64,000 nucleotides of DNA from Zhongshania sp. (GCF_029212375.1 NZ_JARGNU010000001.1:401638-465637); one strand, 5' to 3'; shown: positions 9,016 through 18,467, counted from the first letter of the stretch. A program made the numbers and translations. Notes: generated by a model from the letters alone, not told the origin.

Positions 9016-10281
9016 GTGGCCAAAATACATTTAAAAACAGTGGTGTTGTCTGGGCTTATAAGCGCGGCTGCTATTGCGTTGCCACTGCAGGCAGCTGAAA
9101 TCTGTAAAGGTCGTCAAGAATCGAATGGCGGTCAGGAAGGTCCCCCAGACCAGCCTACCGGTGGGGTTGGTACTGGCGGTGAGTATGTTAGTTTTGCCGC
9201 GCCTTCGTTTACCCGCGCAAGTGAATCGGCGGAACCGAGTAACAGTGTTTCGACTGATTCCTGCGGCGCAGTGGTGACCGAAAGCGGTGGTGGGCTAGCG
9301 CAAGACACCGCGATGAATCTAGGCAGTAAATTTAATGCCCTTCGAGTCATTTCAAGAGGCATTGGCAGTGACAAAAATAGCGAAAGCAGCACGTTGGGTG
9401 GCGCGGCGGGCGCGGGTGATAATGCGCTGCTCGATGGCAGTCGTTTCTCGGTATTTAGTTTTGCAGATCATGTTGAGCGCGAGCGCAAGGCCACCGCGAG
9501 CAGCGGTGGGTATGAACAGAAGAACAACGCATTGACCCTTGGTTTTGATTACCGCATAGACGATAGCAGCTTTGCTGGTATGTCGATTAGTCGAAGCGAC
9601 GGCGACAGCGATCTCGATAGCCAGCTCGGTGGCAGCGAGGTATCCCTCACAATGCTCGGCTTTCACGGCGTTCACTACTGGCCAGAACATTATGTCTCGG
9701 TATTAGTTGCCTACGGTGCAATGGACATTGATATCGCTCGTCGTAACGCTGGCGACAGCTTTGACGCCGCCACCAACAGCAATTATTGGTACGGCGATCT
9801 GACACTGGGCACCGAATATCAGTATGGCGCGCTAAGGCTTAGCCCAACAATACGGGCATTGTTAATGACCGGCGAGATAGACGCCTACACCGAACGCTCT
9901 GCTTCAGGCGCTGGCACCGTGCGCAGTATTAACGCCCAAGATATCGATTCTAATTTGTTGAGCTTGGCCGTGCAGGCAGATTATTCGCTACTACAGTCGT
10001 GGGGTGTGCTGCTGCCTTCTATGCGGGCTGAGTTTATTTTTGATCAAGGCGACGCATATAAAACCAATGGTCAAACCTTGAATGACAGTGATAAAACCGT
10101 AATTGGTAGTATTTCAGATCTCTCTGACGAGCCCGACTCCAGCACACTGGCGGTGTCGTTGGGACTGTCTGGGCAATTCAAGCGGGGCTTTGCAGCCTAT
10201 GCCGTATATGAGCGTTTATTTCTGCACGATTATCTGAATAAGTACACCGCGACCTTGGGTGTTCGCTATGAGCTGCCATAA
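9016..10281 (+). CDS. Autotransporter-type outer membrane beta-barrel protein
   Basis: This is a 421-residue exported protein. GTG start with AGAGGA nine bases upstream. The signal peptide ends in LPLQA/AE near residue 27. A Gly/Ser-rich region with two cysteines follows (about 28-130). The last 280 residues alternate aromatic and small residues as in an autotransporter barrel: FSFADHVERER, TLGFDYRIDD, GMSISR, VLVAYGAM, WYGDLTLGTEY, ending TLGVRYELP. There is no long passenger, so this resembles a barrel with a short plug or surface domain. It sits 76 bases after the caspase-like gene and 41 before the hydrolase. What it exports or displays is unknown. Confidence 0.8.
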   Translation: MAKIHLKTVVLSGLISAAAIALPLQAAEICKGRQESNGGQEGPPDQPTGGVGTGGEYVSFAAPSFTRASESAEPSNSVSTDSCGAVVTESGGGLAQDTAMNLGSKFNALRVISRGIGSDKNSESSTLGGAAGAGDNALLDGSRFSVFSFADHVERERKATASSGGYEQKNNALTLGFDYRIDDSSFAGMSISRSDGDSDLDSQLGGSEVSLTMLGFHGVHYWPEHYVSVLVAYGAMDIDIARRNAGDSFDAATNSNYWYGDLTLGTEYQYGALRLSPTIRALLMTGEIDAYTERSASGAGTVRSINAQDIDSNLLSLAVQADYSLLQSWGVLLPSMRAEFIFDQGDAYKTNGQTLNDSDKTVIGSISDLSDEPDSSTLAVSLGLSGQFKRGFAAYAVYERLFLHDYLNKYTATLGVRYELP

Positions 10282-10322
10282 AAAGTCACTATTGCGATTG
10301 GTAGTTTATTGATGAGGACGCA

Positions 10323-11150
10323 ATGACTTTTCTAAATGGCGTTTTTCTCAGCTTGCGAATTTGCCTGCTGATTTTTATGTTTAGTGCCTGTAGTAGCCCC
10401 ACTCAGCGTATCGATGCCACCGCTCAGAAGTATGGTATGGAAAAGCAGGTGTTAATGGGGCTTGGTTTTAAGCACGTTGTGTATTCTCGTCCGCCGTCAA
10501 AGGCTGAGGTGCTACATATTTATCTCGATGGCGATGGCAGCCCTTGGTTGCGTGGTCGCTATATTGCGAGCGACCCCACCCCCACGCAGTCGCTGGGACT
10601 CAGCCTAGCGAGTTTAGATACGCAGGCCGACGCGGTTTACCTTGGTCGCCCCTGCTATTTAGGTTTGGTTAATGAACCAGGTTGTAACGAATCAATGTGG
10701 ACTTCGGCCCGCTATAGTGAAGCGCTGGTGCGTAGCATGGCCAAGGCTGCCGACTCGTTGATTGCCGCACGCGGCGCTAAACAGGTTAGGTTGATTGGTT
10801 ATAGCGGTGGCGGTAGCTTAGCGATGCTCATGTTGAGGTATATGGAAAAGGTCGATGCAGTAATCACGATTGCCGCAAATTTGGATACAAGGGCATGGAC
10901 CAGCTACCATAATTACTTGGCGCTAACAGATTCGCTCAATCCCATGGACAACCTTTTTCCAACGGGCATTCGGTATTGGCATTTTGCTGGGAGTGACGAT
11001 GACAATGTGCCCCCACAACATCTTAGCGCATTTGTTGCTAAACACGGCGGCGAATCGCAGGTGATACGTGGCTTTGATCATTACTGTTGTTGGAGCGAGC
11101 GCTGGCCAAGTTTGCTGAGTACCGCCTTGGGCCACGGCAGCGGAGGTTAA
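10323..11150 (+). CDS. Lipoprotein alpha/beta hydrolase
   Basis: The 275 residues begin with a lipoprotein signal ending FSAC (Cys23); Ser at +2 predicts outer-membrane location. The catalytic triad of an alpha/beta hydrolase is visible: nucleophile elbow GYSGGG (Ser161), an acid in GSDDDNVPP (about 225) and His253 in FDHYC. Paired cysteines (CYLG, PGCNE, HYCCW) suggest disulfides, consistent with export. It lies 9 bases upstream of the kinase gene. The substrate cannot be told from sequence; esterase or lipase-like is the general expectation. Confidence 0.82.
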   Translation: MTFLNGVFLSLRICLLIFMFSACSSPTQRIDATAQKYGMEKQVLMGLGFKHVVYSRPPSKAEVLHIYLDGDGSPWLRGRYIASDPTPTQSLGLSLASLDTQADAVYLGRPCYLGLVNEPGCNESMWTSARYSEALVRSMAKAADSLIAARGAKQVRLIGYSGGGSLAMLMLRYMEKVDAVITIAANLDTRAWTSYHNYLALTDSLNPMDNLFPTGIRYWHFAGSDDDNVPPQHLSAFVAKHGGESQVIRGFDHYCCWSERWPSLLSTALGHGSGG

Positions 11151-11159
11151 AACGCGGGT

Positions 11160-12689
11160 ATGGCGGATAATGACAAAACTCAAATCAGCAAGCTGACGCC
11201 AAGCGCCTCGCAAGATGAGGTCACGGAGTTTGAGTTTGAGTTTGAGTTTGATACAGATCAGACCGGTCTGGCGCCTACCGATGGCGAAAAAACCAAGCTT
11301 AATCACCAAGACATTGGCAGTGATGCTTTAACCGTTGTTGTGGGCGACGCCACCCAGCTAACGTCGAGGGCAGATGCCACGGTACTGACGAGTCACGCCG
11401 GTGATGATACAGATTTTTTTGTAGACGATAGTGGGCCGGTCAACACGGCTACCAGCCCCAGCTTCGATGTTGGCAGTGTGCTTAAAGATCGATTTCGGCT
11501 GGAAAAAAAGCTCGGTGAAGGGGGCATGGGCGCCGTTTTCCTCGCGGTGGATCAACGTAAATTAGAGGCCAAACACCCTGACCCCTATGTGGCGATAAAG
11601 CTGATTACCGGCGATTTTTTGCAGGATCCGCTGGCCTATATTTCGCTGCAGCGAGAAACCGATAAGTCTCAAAAACTTGCCCATCCAAATATTATTACCG
11701 TATACGATTTCGACCGCGACGGTGATGTGTTTTTTATGACTATGGAGGCCTTAAAGGGCCGCACCTTAGATCAAATTATTAGTGATCGGGAGCATTGCCA
11801 ACGCCACGCGCGGGCTTATATTGAGGCGCTTGCCCAAGGAATTGCCTACGCGCACAAGCGCAATATTGTGCACTCAGACCTTAAACCCGCCAATATTTTT
11901 GTGACCGATGAGGGCGTGCTAAAAATCCTCGATTTTGGCATTGCGCGAGCGCTTTACGGCACTGGTGATGATCTTGGCGAGGTGGTGGGGCTCACCCCAG
12001 GCTACGCCAGTTGCGAAATGTTTGAGGCGGCGCCGCCTCATACCTCCGATGACGTTTACGCGCTGGGGATTATTGCCTATCAGCTTTACACCGGAGAGCA
12101 TCCCTTCGCAAAAGCGAAAGCGCCAACCGCGCGAGACAAGGGCCTGCGGCCCAAGCGAATTGCCGGTATTGCGGCTTACCAGTGGCGGGCTATTGTTGCT
12201 GCGCTGGCATTTAAGCGAGATGAGCGCTGTGCGGATGCCGGTCAGTTTTATCGGCAATTTACCGGTGCAGGACGCAGTATTCGCCAGCTGAGTGCGGTCG
12301 TGGTGTTAATGCTTGTTGGTTTTGGTGGCTACATTGCATTTTACGAGCCCGCGCAGGGGCCGGATATTCCCTTTGCGGAACTGCCTGTCGCTGTGCAGCA
12401 GCAATTTGATAACAATATGAGTGAAGCAGAACTGGCCTTAAAATTTAAAGACATTAACGGCGGGTTATTCTACCTCGATAAGGCGTATGCACTGCATCCC
12501 CGTAATGAACGCGTAATGGCGAAGCTAGATGATTTGGTGCTGAAATTGCGTGCCGGTATTACGGCTGCGCCACTTGAGCCAGCGCAGCAGATACAACAAC
12601 TGGACGAATTATTGAAATACGATTCGCTGGCTCAAAACCCAGAATTACTCGCGCTAAAGAAAAGCCTTAGCGGGCAGGCTGTGCCTTAG
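11160..12689 (+). CDS. Transmembrane Ser/Thr protein kinase (PknB/PpkA-like)
   Basis: The 509 residues consist of an acidic N-terminal region (1-105) with an EF dipeptide repeat, a protein kinase domain (about 108-370), one membrane helix (about 380-398) and a tail of about 110 residues. Kinase motifs: glycine loop GEGGMGAVF, Lys147 in [16 protein letters not shown] with Asp240 (Ser replaces the usual Arg of HRD), and DFG with Asp258. The tail should be periplasmic and holds TPR-like helices. It closes the FHA-caspase-barrel-hydrolase block. Its stop overlaps that of the convergent cysK. I infer that it phosphorylates the FHA protein or its partners. Confidence 0.9.
   Translation: MADNDKTQISKLTPSASQDEVTEFEFEFEFDTDQTGLAPTDGEKTKLNHQDIGSDALTVVVGDATQLTSRADATVLTSHAGDDTDFFVDDSGPVNTATSPSFDVGSVLKDRFRLEKKLGEGGMGAVFLAVDQRKLEAKHPDPYVAIKLITGDFLQDPLAYISLQRETDKSQKLAHPNIITVYDFDRDGDVFFMTMEALKGRTLDQIISDREHCQRHARAYIEALAQGIAYAHKRNIVHSDLKPANIFVTDEGVLKILDFGIARALYGTGDDLGEVVGLTPGYASCEMFEAAPPHTSDDVYALGIIAYQLYTGEHPFAKAKAPTARDKGLRPKRIAGIAAYQWRAIVAALAFKRDERCADAGQFYRQFTGAGRSIRQLSAVVVLMLVGFGGYIAFYEPAQGPDIPFAELPVAVQQQFDNNMSEAELALKFKDINGGLFYLDKAYALHPRNERVMAKLDDLVLKLRAGITAAPLEPAQQIQQLDELLKYDSLAQNPELLALKKSLSGQAVP
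11226..11249 (+). repeat. Four tandem GAGTTT hexamers in the kinase gene
   Basis: Four exact in-frame copies of GAGTTT encode Glu-Phe four times near residue 25. Because the unit is six bases, copy-number changes would alter length without shifting the frame. Confidence 0.9.
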
Positions 12690-13648
12690 CCCTCGATTTC
12701 GGTGAATGCACCGGCAAATAAGGCCGAGCTTAGATAGCGTTCAGCCGAGTCAGGCAAAATTGCAACAATGGTTTTGCCGGCGTTTTCTGGGCGGCTCGCC
12801 ACCCGTTGCGCCACCGCCATGGCGGCGCCGCTGGAAATGCCGGCCAATATACCTTCTTCCTTCATCAAACGATGGGCCCACTGCATGGCCTCGTCATCGT
12901 CGATGGTTTCTACGGCGTCAACCATCGTTAAATCGAGATTGTCGGGCAGAAAGCCCGCGCCTATACCCTGTATTTTGTGTGGTGCATGCTGCACTTCATC
13001 GCCGTTGAGCGCACTGCGAATTAGGTTGGTGGAGCTGGGCTCGACGGCAATAGTGGTGATCGCCTTGCCACACTGATTTTTAATATAGCGTGATATGCCA
13101 GATAGCGTGCCGCCGGTACCAACGCCCGCGACGAGAATATCAATTTCGCCCTTGGTGTCCTGCCAAATTTCCGGCCCGGTGGTGCGCTCGTGAATAGCGG
13201 GGTTGGCGGGATTGCTAAATTGCTGGGGCATAAAGTAGCGTTTCGGGTCGCTGGCCACGATGGCCTCTGCGGCGGCAATTGCGGCTTTCATGCCTTTGCT
13301 GCCATCACTGAGTACCAGTTTCGCGCCGAGGGCGAGCAGCACCTTGCGGCGCTCCATGCTCATGGTGCTGGGCATGGTGAGGGTTATGGGGTAACCCCGT
13401 GCCGCGGCTACAAATGCCAGCGCAATGCCGGTATTGCCGCTGGTGGGTTCAACGATTTCCATACCGGCTTTGAGGACGCCATCTTGTTCGGCTTGCCAGA
13501 TCATATTGGCGCCAATTCGGCATTTCACACTATTAGCTGGGTTGCGGCTTTCCATTTTCACTAAAATATTGTGCTGGCTAATGCGTTTTACTTTAATTAA
13601 CGGGGTGTTACCGATAGTGAGGCTTAAGTCGTCAAAGGGGGCGGGCAT
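12686..13648 (-). CDS. cysK: Cysteine synthase A (O-acetylserine sulfhydrylase)
   Basis: This PLP enzyme makes cysteine from O-acetylserine and sulfide. The 320 residues match CysK throughout: [20 protein letters not shown] with PLP-Lys42, [11 protein letters not shown], the [10 protein letters not shown] phosphate loop and GISSGAA near the C-terminus. The C-terminal segment [10 protein letters not shown] is also CysK-like rather than CysM-like. GGAG lies six bases before the ATG. The gene is convergent with the kinase gene, and the stop codons overlap (12686-12689). Confidence 0.95.
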   Translation of the reverse strand: MPAPFDDLSLTIGNTPLIKVKRISQHNILVKMESRNPANSVKCRIGANMIWQAEQDGVLKAGMEIVEPTSGNTGIALAFVAAARGYPITLTMPSTMSMERRKVLLALGAKLVLSDGSKGMKAAIAAAEAIVASDPKRYFMPQQFSNPANPAIHERTTGPEIWQDTKGEIDILVAGVGTGGTLSGISRYIKNQCGKAITTIAVEPSSTNLIRSALNGDEVQHAPHKIQGIGAGFLPDNLDLTMVDAVETIDDDEAMQWAHRLMKEEGILAGISSGAAMAVAQRVASRPENAGKTIVAILPDSAERYLSSALFAGAFTEIEG

Positions 13649-13755
13649 GGTAGTCTCCGTCTGTTTGAGGCATAGATTATTTGTGGCAGCGACCGCTGTA
13701 ATACCAATTATGGCAGGCGATTGATTAATTATGCTGGCCAGATTTGTAATTGCCT

Positions 13756-13761
13756 TATAAT
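13756..13761 (+). promoter_or_regulatory. Candidate -10 element for the MoxR-VWA operon
   Basis: A perfect TATAAT lies about 85 bases before the MoxR start, in the divergent gap with cysK. The matching -35 (CTGGCC, 16 bases upstream) is weak. Confidence 0.4.
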
Positions 13762-13845
13762 GCCAGCTTGGTTAGTCTTCTGCGCAGTCATTTTAATCAT
13801 CGCCTGACTAGTTTAGAACAGTGCGACAAGTTTTAGGGAATACCA

Positions 13846-14694
13846 ATGAAATTTACCGGCACCGATTCATACGTTTCAACCGACGACCTGAGCATGGCAG
13901 TTAATGCGGCAGTGACTTTACAGCGTCCGCTGCTCATTAAGGGCGAGCCAGGTACCGGTAAAACCCTGCTGGCAGAGCAAGTCGCCGAGTCGATGGGCAA
14001 AACCCTGATCCAGTGGCATATCAAATCGACTACCAAGGCGCAGCAAGGCCTGTACGAATACGATGCAGTTTCGCGTTTGCGCGATTCACAGCTGGGTAAT
14101 GAAAAAGTAAAAGACATCAGTAATTATATCCGCCGCGGCAAACTCTGGGAGGCGTTTGCCGCCGACGAGCAAGTGGTGTTGCTGATCGACGAAATTGATA
14201 AGGCCGATATTGAATTTCCCAACGATTTACTCGTTGAACTCGATCGCATGGAGTTCTTTGTTTACGAAACCGGCGAAACGGTTAAAGCCAAGCACCGGCC
14301 GATTATTATCATTACCAGTAATAATGAAAAGGAATTGCCCGACGCATTTTTACGTCGCTGCTTCTTCCACTTTATTACGTTCCCCAGCCGGGAAACCATG
14401 CAGAAGATTGTTGCGGTTCACTACCCAGATATCGCTAAAGAGTTAGTAGCCGAGGCCATGGAAGTGTTCTTCGAGATTCGTCAAATTCCTGGCCTTAAGA
14501 AAAAGCCTTCAACTTCGGAGTTAATCGACTGGCTGAAACTATTGCTGGCCGATGAAATTCCCGGTGAAATTCTTAAAAATCGCGATGCCAGTAAGGCCAT
14601 TCCGCCGCTGTATGGCGCGCTGTTGAAAAATGAGCAAGATGTTCATTTGCTTGAGCGTCTGGCCTTTATGCATCGCCGCGATGGCCGCAATTAA
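13846..14694 (+). CDS. MoxR-family AAA+ ATPase
   Basis: The 282 residues show Walker A GEPGTGKT (33-40), Walker B VLLIDEIDK (about 110-118), sensor 1 IITSNNEKELPDAFLRRC and the lid helices. The pattern is that of the MoxR/CoxD type, which pairs with a VWA protein to remodel or insert metal into a target enzyme. The next gene, 3 bases downstream, is exactly such a VWA partner. The target complex is not encoded here, so the substrate is unknown. Confidence 0.92.
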   Translation: MKFTGTDSYVSTDDLSMAVNAAVTLQRPLLIKGEPGTGKTLLAEQVAESMGKTLIQWHIKSTTKAQQGLYEYDAVSRLRDSQLGNEKVKDISNYIRRGKLWEAFAADEQVVLLIDEIDKADIEFPNDLLVELDRMEFFVYETGETVKAKHRPIIIITSNNEKELPDAFLRRCFFHFITFPSRETMQKIVAVHYPDIAKELVAEAMEVFFEIRQIPGLKKKPSTSELIDWLKLLLADEIPGEILKNRDASKAIPPLYGALLKNEQDVHLLERLAFMHRRDGRN

Positions 14695-14697
14695 ATT

Positions 14698-15873
14698 ATG
14701 CTAGTTCAATTTTTTCTCAGTTTACGCAATGCCGGCGTGCCGGTAAGCATTCGCGAGCTGCTCGATTTATTGGCAGGGCTGCAAGCGCGCTTGGCCTTTG
14801 TTGATGTTGACGAGTTTTATCAGTTGGCACGGCTGTGCATGGTCAAGGATGAGAAGTATTACGACCGCTTCGACAAAGCCTTTGGCCGCTACTTTAGCGA
14901 CCTAAGCAGTCTCGACGATATTATCGAAGCGATGATTCCCGACGATTGGCTGCGCAAAGAGTTTCTTAAGCAGCTCACCGACGAAGAAAAAGCCAAAATT
15001 GAGTCATTAGGTGGTCTGGATAAGCTCATCGAAGAGTTTAAAAAGCGGCTCGACGAGCAAAAAGGCCGCCACGCTGGCGGCAATAAATGGATTGGTACGG
15101 GCGGTACTTCGCCCTATGGCCACAGTGGTTACAATCCAGAAGGCATCCGTATTGGTGGTGAAAGCCAAAACAAAAAGGCCATTAAAGTGTGGGAGCGTCG
15201 AGATTTTAAAAACCTCGACGACAGTGTTGAGCTGGGCACTCGCAATATCAAAGTGGCTCTGCGACGCCTGCGCAAATTTGCGCGCACCGGCGCGGCAGAC
15301 GAGTTGGATATTAACGATACCATTTCGTCCACCGCCAAGAACGGCGGTATGCTCGACCTAAAAATGGTGCCAGAGCGCCATAATGCGGTGAAAGTGCTGT
15401 TGTTCTTTGATGTGGGTGGTTCAATGGACCCGCATATTAAAGTCTGCGAAGAGCTATTTTCAGCGGCGCGCACTGAATTTAAGCACATGGAATATTATTA
15501 TTTCCACAACTACATCTACGAGTCGGTGTGGGATAACAATATGCGCCGGCACGCTGAGCGCATTCAAATGCTGGATATTCTGCATAAGTACAGCTCGGAC
15601 TATAAAGTGATTTTTGTGGGTGACGCATCAATGTCGCCCTATGAAATTGTTCAGCCCGGCGGCAGTGTTGAGCATTGGAATGAGGAGGCGGGCGAGACGT
15701 GGATGCGACGTTTGCGTGAGACCTACGAGAAAGTGGTGTGGTTAAACCCCGTGCCACCCTCAGACTGGGGCTGGACTCAGTCGATTAAAATGGTTGAAAA
15801 GCAGCTTGAGGGGCATATGTACCCCATGACCTTAGGTGGGCTTGAGCAGGCCATGGTTTATTTGGCTAAGTAA
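14698..15873 (+). CDS. VWA-domain protein (CoxE-like), partner of the MoxR ATPase
   Basis: The protein has 391 residues. The N-terminal half is helical and charged (DUF/CoxE-type), with a Gly-rich stretch (KGRHAGGNKWIGTGG, about 122-136). The C-terminal half is a von Willebrand A fold with a MIDAS-like FDVGGSMD (Asp238). The family commonly has GG where classical MIDAS has DxSxS, so this is not a defect. MoxR-VWA pairs act as chaperone or cofactor-insertion systems. It is co-transcribed with the ATPase and followed by a hairpin terminator. Confidence 0.9.
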   Translation: MLVQFFLSLRNAGVPVSIRELLDLLAGLQARLAFVDVDEFYQLARLCMVKDEKYYDRFDKAFGRYFSDLSSLDDIIEAMIPDDWLRKEFLKQLTDEEKAKIESLGGLDKLIEEFKKRLDEQKGRHAGGNKWIGTGGTSPYGHSGYNPEGIRIGGESQNKKAIKVWERRDFKNLDDSVELGTRNIKVALRRLRKFARTGAADELDINDTISSTAKNGGMLDLKMVPERHNAVKVLLFFDVGGSMDPHIKVCEELFSAARTEFKHMEYYYFHNYIYESVWDNNMRRHAERIQMLDILHKYSSDYKVIFVGDASMSPYEIVQPGGSVEHWNEEAGETWMRRLRETYEKVVWLNPVPPSDWGWTQSIKMVEKQLEGHMYPMTLGGLEQAMVYLAK

Positions 15874-15880
15874 GTCTACG

Positions 15881-15917
15881 GCGCAAGCGATGAATCTCAT
15901 CGTTTGCGCTTATCTTT
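15881..15917 (+). terminator. Hairpin terminator between the VWA gene and the rlmB-like gene
   Basis: GCGCAAGCGATGA and TCATCGTTTGCGC form a 13-bp stem with one G-U pair and a 3-base loop, followed by a weak T-rich stretch. It lies between convergent genes and could serve both. Confidence 0.6.
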
Positions 15918-15935
15918 GCCTATTTCGCACTATTA

Positions 15936-16703
15936 TTAAAGTCCACTAAACGCAATTAACGCAGCCGTCACCGCGACATTTAGCGATTCGACGCCGTTGT
16001 GCATCGGGATTTTTAGGCGCGCATTGCAGCGCTTTTCCAAATTGCGGCTCACACCCTCGGTTTCATTGCCAAGAATATAAACCATGCTGCCCTGCGCTTT
16101 GTAATCGAAAAGCGAGTGCTCAGCGTGGGACGATAGGCAGCATAGGGTGGCGCCATCGTCTTTCATGCGCAGTAACTCGGCATCTAAATCTTCGCAGTGA
16201 TAGATCGGCGCCTTGAAGAGGGTGCCGGCACTGGCTTTTATAACTAGTGCTGTTAATGGCGCGCCGCCTCGACGGGGTAAAATAAGGCCGTCGATACCGC
16301 TGGCGGCTACTGAGCGAATAATCATGCCGAGATTTTGCGGGTTGGTTATGCGGTCTAATGCGATATAGCGGCGCGGCGATGCCTGCAAATGATCAGCACT
16401 AATTGCAGAGCAGGGCTGGTAGGCGCTGAGCTGTAGGTCGGCGGCCACGCCCTGATCTTGTTTACCGTTCTTGGAGATGCGCGACAGCGCTTTGCGCTCG
16501 TGCATTTCAATTTCAATGCCGCGCTGTTCGGCGAGCTGGCGCAATTCCCGAATAATGCCGTCTTCTTTATTGCTCTGAGCGAGGTGGAGCTTGTAGACCT
16601 GCATTGTAGAGTCTTGAAGGGCTTCTAGTACTGGCTTTCGACCGTAGATCGTTAACAACTGGTCGAAAAATGCTTTGCGTTGCTGATAGTTCTCACTGCT
16701 CAT
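15936..16703 (-). CDS. rlmB: SpoU/TrmH-family RNA 2'-O-methyltransferase, RlmB-like
   Basis: In E. coli RlmB methylates a guanosine of 23S rRNA (G2251). This 255-residue protein has the L30e-like substrate-binding N-terminus (IYGRKPVLEALQ, about 19-90). The SPOUT knot domain carries family motifs DRITNPQNLGMIIRS, VYILGNETEGV and the C-terminal VESLNVAVTAAL. The length fits RlmB. The N-terminus diverges from E. coli RlmB, so another TrmH-type specificity is possible; the methyltransferase class itself is secure. Confidence 0.8.
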   Translation of the reverse strand: MSSENYQQRKAFFDQLLTIYGRKPVLEALQDSTMQVYKLHLAQSNKEDGIIRELRQLAEQRGIEIEMHERKALSRISKNGKQDQGVAADLQLSAYQPCSAISADHLQASPRRYIALDRITNPQNLGMIIRSVAASGIDGLILPRRGGAPLTALVIKASAGTLFKAPIYHCEDLDAELLRMKDDGATLCCLSSHAEHSLFDYKAQGSMVYILGNETEGVSRNLEKRCNARLKIPMHNGVESLNVAVTAALIAFSGL

Positions 16704-17162
16704 AGGGTTCGCTTATATTGCCGTGGTCTTGGGCTTGCTAAGGCCCTTTGCCGCAGCTGTGGGCACTCAGCGGGGATGCTGCGCGTGGGAGGGAATTTTA
16801 ATTGAAAATGCTCGCGCTTACCTTGTTTTAGTCTATTTATATTTAGCGTTTTAGGACGATATATTACTTAATGCATTTTTGTGGTGCTTTTGCACTATGC
16901 TTGGGCATGAATATTGCTTCTAATTTGTGCGTTGCTGGATGCTCAGCAAATAAATCTTATGTCGCGTTTGCTTTGGCAACAGTCTCTAAGTCGAGAATTT
17001 GAAGCTAATATCACTGATAAACAGTGACTTACATGCAGTTGTAGTGGGTTTTACCTTAATACCTAATTATATAGGTCAGGTAATTATCGCCCCAATACCG
17101 AGCGACTTAATTATAAATGAACCAATTTAGTGCGTACCATTCCGCGCTAGGAGATACTTTTG
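16704..17162 (+). promoter_or_regulatory. Long regulatory gap upstream of amt
   Basis: This 459-base AT-rich stretch has no gene. It holds a sigma-54 promoter (16904-16918), a GTGC-TTTT-GCAC palindrome (about 16883-16894), and a leader of roughly 235 bases with small perfect hairpins such as TTGCTG/CAGCAA and TCACTG/CAGTGA. I see no clear NtrC dyad and no small ORF with a ribosome site. Confidence 0.6.
16904..16918 (+). promoter_or_regulatory. Sigma-54 (RpoN) promoter of amt
   Basis: GGCATG-N4-TTGCT has GG and GC at the required 10-base separation (GG at 16904-16905, GC at 16916-16917). It matches the RpoN consensus except for C-to-T at the sixth base and the leading T. Nitrogen control of ammonium transporters by RpoN/NtrC is well established, which supports the call. 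Confidence 0.7.
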
Positions 17163-18467
17163 ATGAAAAACAAGGGAAATTGGCGCCTGCTGCGTGTTGC
17201 TGGCTTGCTCGCCACTATTTTTGCACCACAGTGGGGATTTGCACAGAGTCTCGACACCGGTAATACCGCGTGGGTGTTAACATCGACTGCCCTTGTTCTG
17301 TTTATGACGTTACCTGGCCTAGCGTTGTTTTATGGTGGCCTAGTGCGCAGTAAAAACGTATTAAGCGTATTGATGCAGTGTTTCAGTATTACCTGTCTTG
17401 CGTCCTTGCTGTGGGTTGTGGTGGGGTATAGCTTGGCCTTTAGCGAGGGCTCGGCGTTTGTCGGTGGCCTAAGTAAGGCATTTCTTGCTGGTGTCGGTGA
17501 GTCGAGTATTAGTGGCGATATTCCCGAAACCGTTTTTATTATGTTTCAGATGACCTTCGCGATTATTACCCCAGCGCTGATTATCGGTGGCTTTGCAGAA
17601 CGGATTAAATTCTCGGCGGTTATGATCTTTTCGGCGCTGTGGTTGCTGTTGGTTTACGCGCCCGTTACCCACTGGGTATGGGGCGGCGGCTGGCTAGCTG
17701 AAATGGGCTTGCTTGATTTTGCCGGTGGTACAGTGGTGCACATCACCGCAGGTGCCGCTGCTTTAGTCGCTGCACTGGTGTTGGGTAAGCGTCAGGGCTT
17801 TGGGCAAATGGCCTTGCCGCCACATAACCTAACTATGACCTTTATTGGCGCCGGTATGCTGTGGGTTGGCTGGTTTGGTTTTAACGCCGGTAGCGCCTTG
17901 GCCGCCAATGGAAATGCCGGTATGGCAATGCTGGTAACCCATTTGTCTGCGGCAACAGGCTGTTTAACGTGGTCGGCAATTGAATGGAAGCGCTACGGCA
18001 AGCCGAGTGCGCTAGGCGCGGTAACCGGCATGGTAGCCGGTTTGGGTACCATCACACCGGCTTCCGGCTATGTCGGCCCTGCTGGCGCTATGGTGATTGG
18101 TTTAAGTGCTGGTATTGTGTGTTTTTACGTCACTTTAGCAATGAAGCAGGTGTGGAAAATTGATGATTCCCTCGATGTTTTCCCCGTGCACGGCGTCGGC
18201 GGCATCTTGGGTACCTTTTTGGCGGGCATTTTTGCCAGTAGCGAATTGGGTATTTTCAGCGGCCAAGGGCTTGCCGAAGGCATGACAATTGTTTCGCAGC
18301 TTAAAGTGCAGTTGATTGGTATTGGCGCTACCTTTGCGTATACCGCCATTATTAGTTACGGTTTATTTGTGCTTATCGACAAGCTCATTGGTTTGCGCGT
18401 AAGTGCCGACGAAGAAGCGCAGGGCTTGGATATTACTTGTCACAACGAAGTGGGTTACGATTTATAA
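17163..18467 (+). CDS. amt: Ammonium transporter
   Basis: An Amt/MEP/Rh channel of 434 residues with an N-terminal signal-like segment and about eleven membrane helices. Family landmarks are FYGGLVRSKNVLSV, the signature DFAGGTVVHITAG with the first pore His, and FPVHGVGGILGTF with the second. I take the ATG at 17163, with AGGAG nine bases upstream, over the TTG just before it. No glnK follows, although glnK and amt are usually paired, so the PII regulator must lie elsewhere. The upstream sigma-54 promoter implies induction under nitrogen limitation. A strong terminator follows. Confidence 0.95.
   Translation: MKNKGNWRLLRVAGLLATIFAPQWGFAQSLDTGNTAWVLTSTALVLFMTLPGLALFYGGLVRSKNVLSVLMQCFSITCLASLLWVVVGYSLAFSEGSAFVGGLSKAFLAGVGESSISGDIPETVFIMFQMTFAIITPALIIGGFAERIKFSAVMIFSALWLLLVYAPVTHWVWGGGWLAEMGLLDFAGGTVVHITAGAAALVAALVLGKRQGFGQMALPPHNLTMTFIGAGMLWVGWFGFNAGSALAANGNAGMAMLVTHLSAATGCLTWSAIEWKRYGKPSALGAVTGMVAGLGTITPASGYVGPAGAMVIGLSAGIVCFYVTLAMKQVWKIDDSLDVFPVHGVGGILGTFLAGIFASSELGIFSGQGLAEGMTIVSQLKVQLIGIGATFAYTAIISYGLFVLIDKLIGLRVSADEEAQGLDITCHNEVGYDL

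Noticed and set aside
13190..13564. 124-codon ORF inside cysK on the other strand
   Set aside because: His/Gly-rich antisense reading of CysK without family features.
16883..16894. GTGC-TTTT-GCAC palindrome as an NtrC site
   Set aside because: NtrC sites read GCAC-N-GTGC with a wider spacer and usually lie further from the promoter; here the half-sites face the other way.
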